Below, piece by piece: positions 21,533 to 35,132 of a DNA stretch of 64,000 nt (position 1 is its first letter; each line of letters begins with the position of its first letter). The notes below the pieces were generated by a model. That model ran no database searches. It was not told where the DNA came from and was given only the letters and a program-made list of their open reading frames with translations. Origin of the DNA: Liolophura sinensis (lineage: Eukaryota; Mollusca; Polyplacophora; Chitonida; Chitonidae). A program made the position numbers and the translations under genes. The DNA lies in assembly GCF_032854445.1 (NCBI RefSeq), contig NC_088299.1, forward strand, positions 11,897,608 to 11,961,607, given 5' to 3'.

Positions 21533-24500
21533 AAGAATATGAGAGCCTTGGGTATGTGGTTACTTTGGGCAGACAATCAAATGGATAGCAGAGAGCATTA
21601 TTCAGAGTCTTTTTCAGAATTTCCCGAATTTTCTTTCGATCAGATGGATTAAGTTACACTTATTCAGAATACAAAGTGACAGGCGTGTCAAGAAGAATAA
21701 CACACGAAAGGAATTCCCAAACGGTGTTAATAATGGTGGTTAAATGACATCAATGTCAGTTGCAAATCACTCTGATTGACCTTACCACGAACTGTTACGA
21801 AACCAACATACGAGTGAGTGAGTGCTTGGGGTTTAACGTCGTACTCCGGCATACCGTCGTAATGACTGTATTAATAGTCTTCATAAATATAACTAACCGG
21901 GTGAACCAGGTTTATGAATTTGACACAGGGTAATTTATTTTTAGAATTTATATCTGTTATCAACGTGATAAAAGTTATTGTTTACATTAATGAACAGGTG
22001 TTTTTTCTCATCACCAACACGTTTTAACACTCTCGGTCATACACAAATAACTGTAAACCTAGTACCAACAGCCGAACCTATATATGCATAAAATCTGGAC
22101 TGCTCATACCACAAGTGCATGAGAGTGGAGCATGGCTACGTGCCCTTGCTGGCTAAGACGGGTTGAAGCGTTGGCTTTGCCGTTGCAGCGTATACACCCT
22201 CAGTGGTATAATTAAACACTGACCAGAGAAATAGTTTGATTCATTGTTAAGAATTTTTCTAACCGACTAAAATGCATTTGGCCACAGACCCCCATTAATT
22301 TTCCATAAGTGACAATGTTAACGTTTAGCGCTGTAGCTCAGCCCCAAACATTCCGTCTCCAATAAGCTTTGGTGCATACCTGGCTCAGCCTGTGAGAAAG
22401 AAGCCATAAACATCTTGACATATGTTGACCGTCAAATTCTGGACATTTCTATGCCGGCAGCTAGGGAGGGGGGGGGGTGCCTAGCAACGCCAAGGGGACG
22501 TCACTAGCAGCCTCATCACCACCTGTCTCTTTGTGTCCTCTCGCCCAGAATTTCAAACTTTCAGCAGTAAAACTCGTACCTGCCCAAAGCTTAGACAATT
22601 TCCATCATTTTGATACCATACATGCACCTGTACACCAAAAATGGCAGGCTGGCAGTAGGAAAATTCTTTACTCCCTAAAATACACAGAATTACATTCGTA
22701 ATAAAAAAAAAAAACGGAAGTTCTAATGGGGTTTAAAACAGAGGATATTGTGGTGGCCTGTTGGGACCTAGAGGGTATCGATGACGTAACGGCAATATTT
22801 TTGACTTGGAATAGTTCGTTTCAAGGTCCATTTGTTGAATGCATTCATAGCTCTGAATGAAGATGCATTTTGAATGATGAAATATAGCAATCTGTGTGTA
22901 TCAAGTGGCATAAAGCTGAAGTAACACGACTTGTCCCAATATGGTCAGAAAAGGCCTTAGAACAATTCACAATTTTAAATGTATTTTACTAGGTGTACAA
23001 TTCACAGTTTTAATTGTGATTGTATTTTACAATGTCGAAACATGTCGACGATATCGACTTTTGTCTGATATCTCAGTTATTGTAATACTGTGCTTATTTC
23101 AAAAATAAACTAACGTGAAAATTATTTTATGACCTGTCTGAAGTACATGCGGGGCTGCCATTTTACATCTGTTTTATTTTTATTCAAGTGTCTTTATGAC
23201 ATCCTGTAACACTTAAGGTATTTAATACCCTAAAGGGTTTTTGATAAAACCCACTTGGAGGGGAATGAGAAGTTCCTCATAAACAGCAGAACGGAAGTAC
23301 GCTGATAATCAAACCTTATTCCAAACTAAAATAAAGAACTAAGTAAATATTGCCTAACACAGATAGCAAGCACTAAATTTAAAAAAAAAAGGTTACATAT
23401 CCTTGATAATGGACGAACTATTTTATTAGAAACCAATTCAGAACATAAATATTGTATGGTGACAAAATATCATATTAATTATTCTATATTTACTAGATAT
23501 TTTTGAACGTCATCCTCAAGAGGTTTTGACTAGTCACGCTAGTCAGTTTTCAACTAAACCTTTAGACACCGCAAATGACACACCAAAGTCGTCGACCGTT
23601 TAATGCCTCCAAGGCCCCAGGAACACTGAAAGTGAGGAGAATCTACAAATGCCCTGTCCGAGGCTGGGTTTGAACCCGCACGGCTGAAGTAACACCTTAG
23701 TATATCCTGTACGTATGTATTGCATCCGCAATGGATGCCCACATAAAAAACACAAGCACGGACACACGAAATAAACCTAATTAGAACAAAATTGCAGAGT
23801 TGAAAATGATTTATCTTACATATTTAAGTGACTGGACATGTAAGGCGTTCAGTTGCAGACATATAGCAGATATATAGCAGACATATAGCAAGCCTATTTG
23901 TGCAAGATGGAAAACAGTAGTTAACATCTGGAACCGCATCAGCGTTCTGACTCCAAATCTGCCTAATCCAGCAACGGACACCTCTTATGGGTTTACACTA
24001 ACAACTCAAGATAGGAAATCAACGGTAGCCTAACCACGCAATGCCTTGTAGCTAGTGTAAAGAGTATACGCCTATAAATAGCCAATTGGGTATGCTTCCA
24101 TATGACAACATGAAACAGAACAGATCTACCAAATGTCATAAGGATAATCTTACGTTACGGATACTTTCTACACGTAAATGCTCCGTACGTTCACTATTGT
24201 GTTTTCCGTATACGTACCCGAGTTCACTGCCTGTAAAATCACAGTGTAGGCAACCCGTATAAGGCCACAGGATATGCAATCAGGCTGTGTACAGACTGGT
24301 GTAGCGTACTCAAACGCTACACGCGGACGACATTTCCAAAACCATGTGCGGCTGTCGTCGTGTAGTAATGGATCGATAAGGCCAGTGATGTCGAGCGGGG
24401 CGCCATCTAGTGGGGACAAGGTTGACCCGTCAAAGTCCAAGCATTGTTTTATTTGCTTCTAACATTCCTAACGGTGCTTCCCCGGCTTAAATCAACAAAA

Positions 24501-26503
24501 GAGCGGGGGTGCGCGTTCGAAAGAGGGAATCGGGTCATTAAAGTGCATGTGGTAATGATTCCTGCGCCCCCCCCCCCTCCTCTTCCCCGCAACAAATAAA
24601 ACTCAAACGAAAACATAGCAGCCTGGACCAAGACGCTATGGATGTAACTCATCTTATACTATGTGAATAATGCGGTTACCAATACTTTGTAACTGTTAGT
24701 GCATGTAGTTGGCTATGTCTGCTTTCTGCTTAAAAGATTCGATAACAGCTTTGGGTTTCACCATAACATCTCCGTCCGATATTTACTTTCAGTTAATACC
24801 ATTTTTTTAAAAGTGGCCTTCTACCCTTTCAGATATATTTATTCTACCGTCTCATAGACACGGCTATAACAATACCGTACTTCCGGAGGTTATCTCAATG
24901 AAGTGGTCCACACTTAAAATGTGACATGTCACAAAACACCATAATGGCCCAAGGCTAGCGATATCTCGATCTGACTAAAAACTATTGGCACAAAAGTCAA
25001 ATGGGTCATTGTATCAATATAAATATATAGCTATTGATTAACACACAAAAGGACAAGTTGCACCCATCAGCTAGCTAGAGTGAACTCCGACAAAGCGCCG
25101 ACTTCGTTCATTAAAGAGGTTTACAGTGTTTCAGTTCCACTGAGGTTGACAATAAAACTAAGCGTTTTAAACGCACCAAAAGTCTTTGGGGGTAAATGAT
25201 GGCCACTACAGATGTCCCGGAACCGGACACAAAGATATGCAACATGTTGAATAACATATTTATAAAAACTGAATTGTTTCATATCCAAATGACCTGTTGG
25301 TGTAATTGTAGATATCATATATACCAACCATGCTCAATGACAACATAACCGACATACACTGTGGGGTGTTATAGTCACTAAAAGCTCTCATACACGAAGG
25401 CACATATCTGCATAACTTTGCATGTATACATCATAATACGTTAATACTCACTCCGTAAGCGGCCTTCTGAGTAAGGTTTCTTCAAACACTTCAAATTCTT
25501 TCAAGCAAAGGTAAGTTTAAACATCTTGCGTATAAGAAAGTCTATACTATCGTGAACACTAAATACAAACGAAAACTCTGGCTTGGCCAAGAGATCGCCG
25601 GTTACATCTGGTTAGAACGGGCTATACTTATTAAGTCCAGTCATGGGCTTCGAATACAAACTGTCCTAGATACCTGCACATCTCCAATACAAATGCACAA
25701 CTCATTCCATAAACAATATAACCTATTTCTCAACAAGGGTCATAGGTCTTAAGTTTAGTGCGCTTTTATGGAAATAGTTTAAATATATAGAAATGTGTAT
25801 TTATTTAGACTTAGAACTACATTAGTGTTACCATAAAGCCGCCGACCTTTAATTACCGAGGTTTCAAAGTGTTTGGGAGGCTGTACATACGTCTCACTTT
25901 TTAGACTGACAGTTGCATATAAAGTTACAAAGGTCCAGAGTATATAGAGAGTAAAAACAATGTGACAATTTGCATAAGCTCACACATATTACCAGCGAAA
26001 TCCAGTCTCTTTGTTGGTCAGTTACCTCAGTTACGGTTTTTCTTTTTTGCAACTGTTTTATAATGTGTTACATTTATAATACATTTCATTGATATATTGC
26101 CTTAATTTCGCTGTAATAAATCACAGGTAAGTATTTTCAACCACACATACATAGTGTGTCGTAAACAATTATAAAATGTCGTGTCGGAATAATCATAGAT
26201 GACAGGGTGTGTCAAGATCACTTTGCTTATAGCCTATACGCAGCGGGTTCACGCGGTCAGTAGCAACGGGGTCAATCGTTTAGCACTCGAGATAGCACAT
26301 ATATGCTTCAGTTCCCATGAAGCGCTTTGTAACATAAAAAATATAGTTCAAAATTTACCACAGGAGGGTATTCCTCAGTTTCCGTAAAGGGCTAAATCGT
26401 TCGCCTCAGCCAACCACTCCTGCAAGAGTTATGTAATTTGACTATTGAAACAGACGAAAGGCGTATACATAGAAGGTAAACTCACTGCGCCATTTGCTAA
26501 GAC
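21533..26503. other. 5-kb gene-poor stretch
   Basis: AT-rich DNA upstream of the transporter gene. A 50-bp family B fragment on the minus strand lies at 21812-21862 (GAGTGAGTGCTTGGGGTTTA). There are a poly-G run near 22468, a poly-C run near 24568 and a B-box-like GGTTTGAACCCGCACGG near 23667. No exon was recognised. Confidence 0.5.
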
Positions 26504-26832
26504 CGGCCCCGATAGCATAGCTGGTAGAGCGTCCGCTTCGGGAGCGGTAGATTCAGGGTCAATCCTGGGTCGAGTCACACGTAAGAGGAAGTTATAACTT
26601 CGCTTGGCTTTCAGCATGAAGGGGGATAGTGCAACGACTGGTTGACCCGTGTCAGTATAATGGCCGGGCGGGGCGCCTTACTTGCCTTCGGTAAGGCGTC
26701 TCAGTGAAGCAGCATTAGATGAAAGAGTGGTTGAAATCCGTCCTGCAACAAGGAGACACATGCCATCCACTCTAAGAATTCCTTCGTCGTCATATGACTG
26801 AAAAATTGTTAAACCTCAAGCACTCACTCACT
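26504..26832 (+). mobile_element. SINE family B, full length
   Basis: The head CCCCGATAGCATAGCTGGTA, body GACTGGTTGACCCGTGTCAG and tail with CCTCAAGCACTCACTCACT closely match the copy at 18836-19175. Confidence 0.9.
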
Positions 26833-27078
26833 GATTCCATTTGCTAAGATGTCTGTAAGGCTAGATGCGAAAATTTTATACAGTGCAGTAACAGTCTAGA
26901 TCATGCCAAGCATACGAGTCAATTAATTCCGAAGCATGCCGAAAGATGACGAAAAAAGAAAACATAGCCGGTGCACGAAGTCCCAAGATAAAGTTGTGTC
27001 ATTTCACCAAATTTATTTTTTTTTTTGTCATTTATTCCTTTACCATCACTCAGGCCTATGACAATTACAGTCAGAAAC

Positions 27079-27295
27079 TTAATCTGCTAAATTTAACAGA
27101 AAGTCTGTTATCCGAGTGATGCTAGAATGTATTGTGTTAATGCAGCAGATTATTCTGTTAAATATAACACACATATTCTATTAATTCAACATAACCATTC
27201 TATTAGCCTAACAGAAAATTATGTTGTGTTATAATAACAGAATACATTCTAGCACCACTCAGACAACAAACTTTCTGTTAAATTTGACAGATTAA
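27079..27295. mobile_element. 217-bp palindromic MITE-like element, copy 2
   Basis: The terminal inverted repeats are ~55 bp. The left end starts TTAATCTGCTAAATTTAACA and reaches GCTAGAATGTATT. The right end is its inverted counterpart, ending GTTAAATTTGACAGATTAA. The TTAA at each end could be a target-site duplication of the piggyBac type, which is an inference. It is related to the element at 2598-2877. Confidence 0.75.
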
Positions 27296-28290
27296 TTCAG
27301 CAGACATTTTAGTAGATATATGTCAGTTCAGGACTGAAACAGGACTGAGTTATTTCAGTTATAGCTCCTATGCCCACTATTCATTTTAATTATGGCTGGT
27401 AAGGAATCTAGAGAGTACATGCAACTGTAGAATGAATGAATGAATAAAAGATTGTATGAATGTCGGCAATGTTGCAGTGATATCGTGGTGAGAATATGTT
27501 TATACACCAGGAGACAGTAAATGCCTTTAAATGCTATAATGAGAGCACCCCAAATCAAACATGAATACGACATTTTCAAAACCAGTTAAAAACAAAACGT
27601 TGGGAACAAAATTCAAAGTTCATTTTTAAAAGCTATAGCACAACGGCTGTGAAATGTGTCTATTGTTCTTCTTCTGTTTTTATTTTTCTTGGAACTAATG
27701 ACCAATTGTCTTCTAATATTCACTGGTCTCCTCCACCCAAAAAGGGCTTATCTGTTATTCTGTCTATAATGAAGGACCCGGTCCCAACTCATTATGACAT
27801 GACTTTAAAGAGAATGCATTGCACAAGAACGTCATATTATGATATACAGAAAGATTGTAGACATATTCCAATTTTTTAAAATTTTTTTTTTTGTTTTTTT
27901 TTTTTTTTTGTTTTTGTTTTTTTTTTGCAACTAAGTCGTTACCATATCTATTGCTCGGTTAGTGTTAGCATGACAGTCTTCCACAGTCGTATGTGTCAAC
28001 AAATCAAGGCATGTTTTGGTCTTTACATTGTATAGTTGTATCTCAACAGTACAAACTTGGCAAGGGCACGTAAAATTCATGTACAATCTGTCAACCTTTT
28101 TTGCGATTTTTTCAGGAGCATATCTAACTGGTTATCACATATAGCTAACTTAATTAACAGCTCATTCCACAATTTAACAGATAACTGCTTCAACGGATCA
28201 TGAAAACATATATAAGTTTGTTGGCACTGACGCAATTAGAAAGATCAACTATTGGCAGTCAAGCAGTGCTACAGATAATTTTCAGAGGTA
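27296..28290. other. non-coding stretch with poly-T tract
   Basis: No gene seen. A ~50-bp T-rich tract with scattered G lies at 27880-27926. Confidence 0.5.
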
Positions 28291-28831
28291 CACTGAAAAA
28301 ACAAATGTTTATAATTTAAACATATCTCTGCAACAGATGATAAACGTGCTTAACAAGTTAATGTCTTTCAGTAAATACCTGTACTATTCAGAGCGTTAAA
28401 ATGATTTTAAAGTTTCATAAATGTTATAACTTGATCAGTTTTATACATTTGAGGAAATTCATGAAATTAATTTTGAACGGTAACACCTGCACACACTATA
28501 ATAAATGCTTACTTTTTTATTTTTCACATACAAGCCTATGTTTCATACATATATTGATTTATTTTTTAAATACATGCAGTATTTTATAAATACTCACATT
28601 TGTAATATAAATGCAAGAATTTATGTAGTAAATTGAATGGGTTTATTGCTTAAACGGAGTGATTTAAAGTTTTCAATGTATATGATCAACATTATAAAGC
28701 GGTCTTATTATCAGTTGTTAAATAAACATGTTCAAGTGTTCAAGTATTAAACATGTAACAATTAAACATTAAACACATTTAGTATCTGTTGGAAAGAAAT
28801 GTTTAAATGTAAAGCATTTGTTTTTTCAGTG
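28291..28831. mobile_element. 541-bp TA-flanked inverted-repeat element
   Basis: The left terminus CACTGAAAAAACAAATG matches the reverse complement of the right terminus CATTTGTTTTTTCAGTG exactly. Imperfect pairing extends to about 34 bp (towards TTTAAACAT). The dinucleotide TA directly flanks both ends, as for a TA target duplication (Tc1/mariner-like insertion). No transposase is encoded and the interior is very AT-rich. Confidence 0.82.
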
Positions 28832-29410
28832 TAGTGCGGTACTCCCTACTTTTTCATGAGAGGGAGTACTGGGTAAGTCTACCATAGGACACATTTTTTG
28901 AAAATACAAAACACTTCACTCTTTTGGATCCTCAACAATACACTTGGAAGGTGTGAAGTTGATTGAGTGAAGGGCGTTGAGAAAATCAAAAGACATAAAT
29001 GTGCATACATGTAGGTCTATATGCCTACAAAGATCTACCCGTACAGAGATTCTTGTAGTTACATATAGGACTACAAGTATATGTATGTACATGTTGATTG
29101 TCCAAAATTACGACTTGTCATAACAGAATTAATTAATCATTTAATTTTTTCAGCTCTTCCTCGCGAGGAATGAATCTGAATCACGATCATCGGCCAACAT
29201 TTATTTATTAGAGTCTACACATCAACCTGCAGGCCTACTGGGTTAATTCCAATAACTCAATCACTGACAATTTTACCTTTTCATTTTGTTTTGATAGCTG
29301 CCGTTGCAGTATTATTTCAATCTATGGTAACTTGCCTAATGCCAGTGGTATTTTTTTTTACCTGTCAAAACATTTATACACGATCAGTGCCGTTTTGGAA
29401 TCAAAGCGGG
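28832..29410. other. non-coding stretch, nothing recognised
   Basis: AT-rich; no exon or repeat identified. Confidence 0.45.
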
Positions 29411-29677
29411 GGCCTCCATGGCTCAGTCCGTTAATGCGCTAGCGCAGCGTAATGACCCAGAAGCCTCTCACCAATGCGGTCGCTGTGAGCTCAAGTCCAG
29501 CTCATGCTGGCTTCCTCTCCGGCCGTAAGTAGGAAGGTCTCCAGCAGCCTGCGGATGGTCGTGGGTTTCCCCCGGGCTCTGGCCGGTTTCTTCCCACCAT
29601 AATGCTGAGCGCCGTCGTATAAGTGAAATATTCTTGAGTACGGCTTGAAACACCAATCAAATAAATAAATAAATAAA
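29411..29677 (+). mobile_element. SINE family A, full-length copy
   Basis: Head GGCCTCCATGGCTCAGTCCG to tail CGTCGTATAAGTGAAATATT and four AAAT repeats. Confidence 0.93.
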
Positions 29678-30558
29678 TTGGAATTAAAACATGATACCGG
29701 TACGCTTGTTACCGTATGCTTGTTACCGTATGCTAAATCCAAATGTAGGCCTGCATTAGTTTATTATTTGTGCTTTATTTATTGGCAGTATATGGGATAA
29801 ATCTGAAGTGTTTCTGAACACTAGCTGTTCTCGTCATCTTTGCATTTCATTGCATTAGCATCTCTCAGAAATCACCGATACATGTACACGTTGGAAACTG
29901 GATCCTCGATGACATTTTATTATAGCGCAAATAACTGACGATTGGTGTATAATTAAAACCATGTATTGGGAGCGATATTAGGATGATTTAATACAGTACA
30001 ATAGCAGAACTTGTTGAACAGTAACCCAAATGACCTTTTTTTTTAGCCCTTGCTACATGTTCTCCATGGCAAACACTAGAGAATGTCACAAATACAAATA
30101 TCACAGTAGTCATTCTCCACGACTACGGGAACTAACACGTCTGCTTTCGATTCTGACAGGACTGTTCGCTTTAACTCTCGAACGTACGCTGTAGCTTTCA
30201 GGAATTTGGGCGTACACACAAATCGTCATGCGTATTCAGTACGCTCTGTTTAAATCTTAGAAGCGTATAATCTAATTTTTAAGCATATTTACGCCTGCGC
30301 CCCTCTAATCTGTATCACTGTGGTCACTGTGATAACTTCTATATTCTTTATTTTCACCATTTTTGTGACTAGCAAAGCGATAAATATTATTAGGAGCTAT
30401 TAAATACATGAACGTAGGCTACCTTACAGGGTGTAAATCTTTTCACTACATACGCTATCACAGGTAATCAAGGTACCGACAGGTATGTGACATTTACCGT
30501 CACGATCATCAAAATAGGGCAAGCGCATTTGATAACCTTTCGTGACACGAAACTAAGC
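29678..30558. other. non-coding stretch, nothing recognised
   Basis: No exon-like open frame or clear repeat. Confidence 0.45.
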
Positions 30559-30805
30559 GAGTGAGTGAGTGCTTGCTTGGGGTTTAACGTCGTACTATTG
30601 AAGGATGGGTTTCCACCGCTCTTTTATCTAGTGCTGCTTCACTGAGACGCCTTATCGAAGGCAAGTATGCCGCTACGCCAGAGCCATTAAACTGATACGG
30701 GTTAACCAGTCGTTGTACTATCCCCTCCATGCTGAACGTCAGGCGAGGAAGTTAAAACTTCCTCTTTTAAAGTCTTAGGTGTGACTCGAAAGCACGACTC
30801 AAACC
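30559..30805 (-). mobile_element. SINE family B, minus strand, head truncated
   Basis: The minus-strand copy carries the tail (GAGTGAGTGCTTGCTTGGGG) and body up to the GTGACTCGAAAGC boundary of the tRNA-like head. Confidence 0.85.
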
Positions 30806-31011
30806 ATAATTTGAAGTTTTATTTAATGCATAATCATAACATATAAATCCTAAAAAAACAATGAAGAACATATCACGAAAGGAAGCTAATATTCACCATA
30901 GCAAGCGGTCTATTTCTTGAAGCGCACTGACACGTCGTACTTGGGTGAAACTACTTCCGGCAATTTCTTCACATTTTTTCATGCCTCTATAATGGTCCTC
31001 TAACGATTCTC

Positions 31012-31161
31012 AGGCTCAGTAAAGTAGCATTAGATAAAAGAGCGGCGGAAATCCGTCCTGCAACAAGGAGGCACATTACATACACCCTAAGGATTCCTTC
31101 GTCGTCATATTGTTGAGTATGACGTTAAACCCCTAGCCCTCACTCACTCACTCACTCACTC
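31012..31161 (+). mobile_element. SINE family B, 3' half
   Basis: It runs from AGTAGCATTAGATAAAAGAG through AATCCGTCCTGCAACAAGG to CACTCACTCACTCACT. Together with the minus-strand copy at 30559-30805 it forms an inverted pair. Confidence 0.88.
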
Positions 31162-31788
31162 TGCAGTTAATCAGGAAATGTTTGATACCCGTATTGGGCA
31201 TAAAATACCTGGGAGCAATAACCCCATCGATCTAACATGAGGACGCCCAATACGGCACCTCGTTAGAACCCTTGGTCTCGTTTATGTCTTTGAGAATGAA
31301 CAGCTAGGTAGTAATATATTACGGTGTCCGCCTCGTCAATATTAAACTCTGGTTTGTCAATAAATTGGGCCCTTATATGGACCCAGAAATATTATCGCGT
31401 GTTAAGAAAGTATGTCAGATGCAAGCAACAGTCGCTACCTGACATCACCCAAGCACTGTTCCCACACTCACCCAGTTACTGGGCGCGACCTGACGTCACA
31501 GCAGCTGCTAGGCGATAGCGAAGCGATGGCTACGAACGCGGTGATGAAGAGCCACTTTCGCTGCGTAAAACTTGTTGTTGCTTTATCATTTTTCGGTGCC
31601 ACGTAACCAGACGGCCACATGCAAATCAGGTCACATAATAACACAGAACGCAGTAACAGACTGCACTCATAAAAAGGAATTTATCTGAAATAAATGTAAA
31701 CAAAACATCTACTGAAATGTACCCTATAAATATTTCTTTAGTTCTCATTAGTTAGATTGACCATTGGTCTTGTTATTTCTTTGAGACC
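31162..31788. other. non-coding stretch left of the LTR element
   Basis: No gene or repeat recognised. Confidence 0.4.
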
Positions 31789-32265
31789 TGCGGAAAATTA
31801 AAGCCTTCGAAATCTCCGTTCTAGATCATGACGTCACTTCATTAATATGAATGAACTGATCTATTCGGTGTTTGTTGATAGATGATTTCATGTATTTTGC
31901 TGTGAAACAATATGCTGCGCTGAATTTATGAGAAATCGGTAGACCTGGGTTAGCATGTTTACAAAGTTGGAATGGCATAAGTAGTTTTATATTGTCTTCT
32001 TTTATATTATATAAGAGAAAACGGTACGTGTTTGTGATTTTACTTACCGAACGTTACCGATGTTGTTTGCGTTAATGTGTTTGTATTAAGATTGTGTAGT
32101 ACACTGACATAGTGTTTATTTCATCAGTTTGATCATGGATGATACGTTCATTAATGCCATTTTATTTCTTTCTGCTTTTACAGAACGCACACGTATTCAA
32201 GAGAATACAGTGTTTGTGCAGAAAAAATCTCCGTAGTAGTTGTTAACTTCATTCCTTTCCGACCA
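31789..32265 (+). repeat. 5' LTR, 477 bp
   Basis: It pairs with the copy at 35794-36273 and is collinear over its whole length with scattered substitutions and small indels. It starts TGCGGAAAATTAAAGCC and ends TTTCCGACCA. It contains a perfect CRE-type site TGACGTCA at 31829-31836. Confidence 0.92.
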
Positions 32266-32394
32266 TAATTTCTGAAGAGTGGGAATTCTGACGAGAATTC
32301 CCAGGAACTTTCGACGGGTTTCCCCGAATCTGTACTGACTGAGCAAGCAATTCCTGTAGTTTGGTGAAAGTACTGAAGTTCAGACAGAGAAACG

Positions 32395-33863
32395 ATGAAT
32401 GAACAAGAAGCCAGTGACAGTGAGCAACTAAACAGCCCACAGGGGCAAGAACGCAGCAAAGTGAGTGACACGGGAGCGATAAATGAAACCGCACAGGCCA
32501 GTGGCGGCAATGATCTTTCTGACGAAGAAGCTGTTATCAAAAACAGAAGAAAACAGCTAACAAATTTACCAGGGCAATGAATAGAGTTAGGGGGTCCATC
32601 AGTGACAGAGACGACAACAGACGCGGCTAATGAAGGAAATGCAAAGCATTCGGCAACTATATGAAACCGCGGGTGAAAGACACAGTGAGCTGTATGACTT
32701 TGTAGCAGATGGAGAAACCAGAACCCTTCACCAGTAGGAGGCAAACTTAGCAAATGACTTCTATGACATTGAGATAGAAGTAGAGGACTATTTAAAAACT
32801 TTGGGTCCAGCTGATCACCAGATACCATCAGCTAGAGTTCATCACAGAGTAGTTACAAGAGGCTTGAGTGAAAGGGATAATGTTAATCATTAACCTATTA
32901 AATCAGTCTGTACCTTACATGTCACAAGAACAGAGAAATGAACAATTACAAGGTGTACAAGTGGCACAATCTAGTCATGAATCATGGGCTAGAAGTCAAG
33001 TTTCTGGGGCTAGTAGTCAGGGGTCAAAATCAGTCATGGGGTTAGCAGACAACACATTGTCTACAAATCAAACAAGCACTAATGGTGAAAATCACAGTGA
33101 GAACACACTGGAGAAAACCCTTTGATAGTTGAATAGATGAGATTGCTGAATTCCAAGCCACAAGTGTTATAGCTAACAATTCACAAAACATGTCAATTGC
33201 AGATGCACTCTATAAGTCAGAAGCCAACCGTGACCTCCCTGCGACTGAGCTTTCAAAGTTTAGCGGGAGCCCCCTAGATTACGTTGAATTCATAGAGAAA
33301 TTCAAGATATACATGACAAGCAAAATATTACTGATGACATGAGAATAATTCAGTGAAAAATGCATGTTACCAGAGAGGCAGAGCGTGCCATGTCCGGTTT
33401 GGGATCAGGGGGAATTATGTATGTCACCGCCTTGAAGCTGATCAAAGATCAGTTCGGTCAAAAAAGCGTTATCGCGCGCACAGTTGTTAATGGGCTAACA
33501 AAAGGCGCGAAGATCGGAGCGAGCGACAGGCAAGCGTTGCGCCATTTTCCCATCAACATCATTAATTCCTTGGCCATGTTGCAACAGATGAAACATTTTG
33601 CAGATGTCAACGCAAATGACAACTTACGACAAGTGGTGAGGAGATTACCAGATCATCTCATACGGAAATATAAATGTAGGGTAAGTGATATTCGTGAAAG
33701 AGGTCAAGTCCCTACCCTAGAACACATCAGTAACTTTGTGCGTAAGACTGTGAAGTCACAGTTCGACCCAGCCACAAGTGGCGGAGATCTGGATAGGGGT
33801 AAGTTCGACAAGCCCAATGGTTCCAAAGGACAACGAGGCAAGAGGAAAGGTGTTCAACACAGT
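32395..33863 (+). pseudogene. gag-like region, broken
   Basis: The first open piece begins at the ATG at 32395 and stops at 32577. Later pieces are in other frames, the longest at 33360-33896. The piece around 33370-33790 resembles the gag-associated domain typical of BEL/Pao polyproteins: a helix-rich segment with ANDNLRQVVRRLPDHL. Stops and frame changes make it non-functional. Confidence 0.7.
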
Positions 33864-34455
33864 ATGTGTTACCGGCTTTATTTCTTATTTGTATAATTTC
33901 TTACATACGTTGTCTTTGGGAGCTAGTGTTAAACGTTGTTTTGGAAATGGATCTTGCGATTATCGACTTGGAACGCCCTTTAGGGACTACGAATGGTATA
34001 TTAATGTCGGACATGACGCTTATATTCATTCAACTCGTCCGCAATCAGCGAAGGTTTACAAGTGCTTCGTTTGCCAAGACAATTACCGTGTAGTAGAATG
34101 TCCAACATTCAGAGATTTTTCCGTAGGGCAACGGTTCCAACTCGCTAAGGATAATCGCTTATGTTTTTCGTGTTTGATGAGGGGACACTCGTCCCAGGAA
34201 TGCCGATCCAAGAAGGATGGTGAGAAAGATGGATGTAATCGATGGCACCATATCATGTTGCATACCGATCCTCCACCTACAAATAGTGCATCGTCAGCTT
34301 TAGATCGAGATTGTTTGATGTCTGTGGTAAGAGTCCTTTTCAGGGCTAGCAATGGCAAGTGTCGGGAAGGCAACGTTCTCATTGACAGTGGAGCTGGCAC
34401 AACCATTATAAGGAAGGAATTCGTCGAGACAATTGGTCTCCAATGTAAGCTTTAA
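33778..34455 (+). pseudogene. zinc-knuckle-like and aspartic protease remnant
   Basis: In one 225-codon frame there is a cysteine/histidine-rich stretch (CFVCQ near 34060, CFSCLMRGHSSQEC near 34165-34205). It is followed by an aspartic protease core DSGAGTTI near 34384. This order, CCHC then protease then reverse transcriptase, is typical of BEL/Pao. The frame ends at 34455 soon after the protease core. Confidence 0.75.
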
Positions 34456-35132
34456 GGATCAGAATTGTCAGTGGTCGGTGGACAGCGGCTTAAACAACCC
34501 AACAGTAGAAAAGTTTTGTCTACTGAACCTTTCTGGAGGTGAGATATTCCCAGAAGGCGCCCACGAAATTGACAGGACAATCTTGAGTGTCTCAGCGTTA
34601 GACAAAGTCTGGCTTCGGTCCTTTTCTCATCTGAGAGACACTGACTTTTCTTAGAAGGCGGGTCAGATAGATTTAATAGGGGTTCTGTACAGTCACCTCC
34701 ATACAGAAGAGGAGGTAAAACAAGGTAAGCCGTTTGATCGAGTAAGGAAACTGTCTAGGTTGAGTTGATGTGTCATCGGATCAGACAAGACAAAAACAGA
34801 ATCTTCAATCCGGACTTAAGATGGACAAAAGAAGTTTTACCAGTTTGAAACTCCAGGGATTCAAGCGCCTAACTGTTCCTGCACAGCGACGGCGATGTCA
34901 CCAGATGACAAGCGAGCACTTGACTTGTTTGAATCCTCCTGTACTAAGAATGGAAATCGTTTTGTTATTGGTCTGCCTTGGAAGCGAGACCCATCATGTC
35001 TAGCAGACAACTGCTTGGCAAGACGACGACTCCTGTCCCTGGAGAACAGCCTGCAGAGGCATGAGTCAAAAATAAGCCTGTATGACAAGGCGATCAAGGA
35101 GTATGGAAATAAAGGCTGGGTTAAAAAGGTGA

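Noticed and set aside
24540-24600. possible assembly gap or G-quadruplex at the poly-C run
   Set aside because: A single C run without the repeated G/C tracts needed for a quadruplex call; left as a homopolymer.
32178-32828. 216-codon minus-strand open frame
   Set aside because: Antisense to the retroelement's LTR end and gag-like region; no family features.
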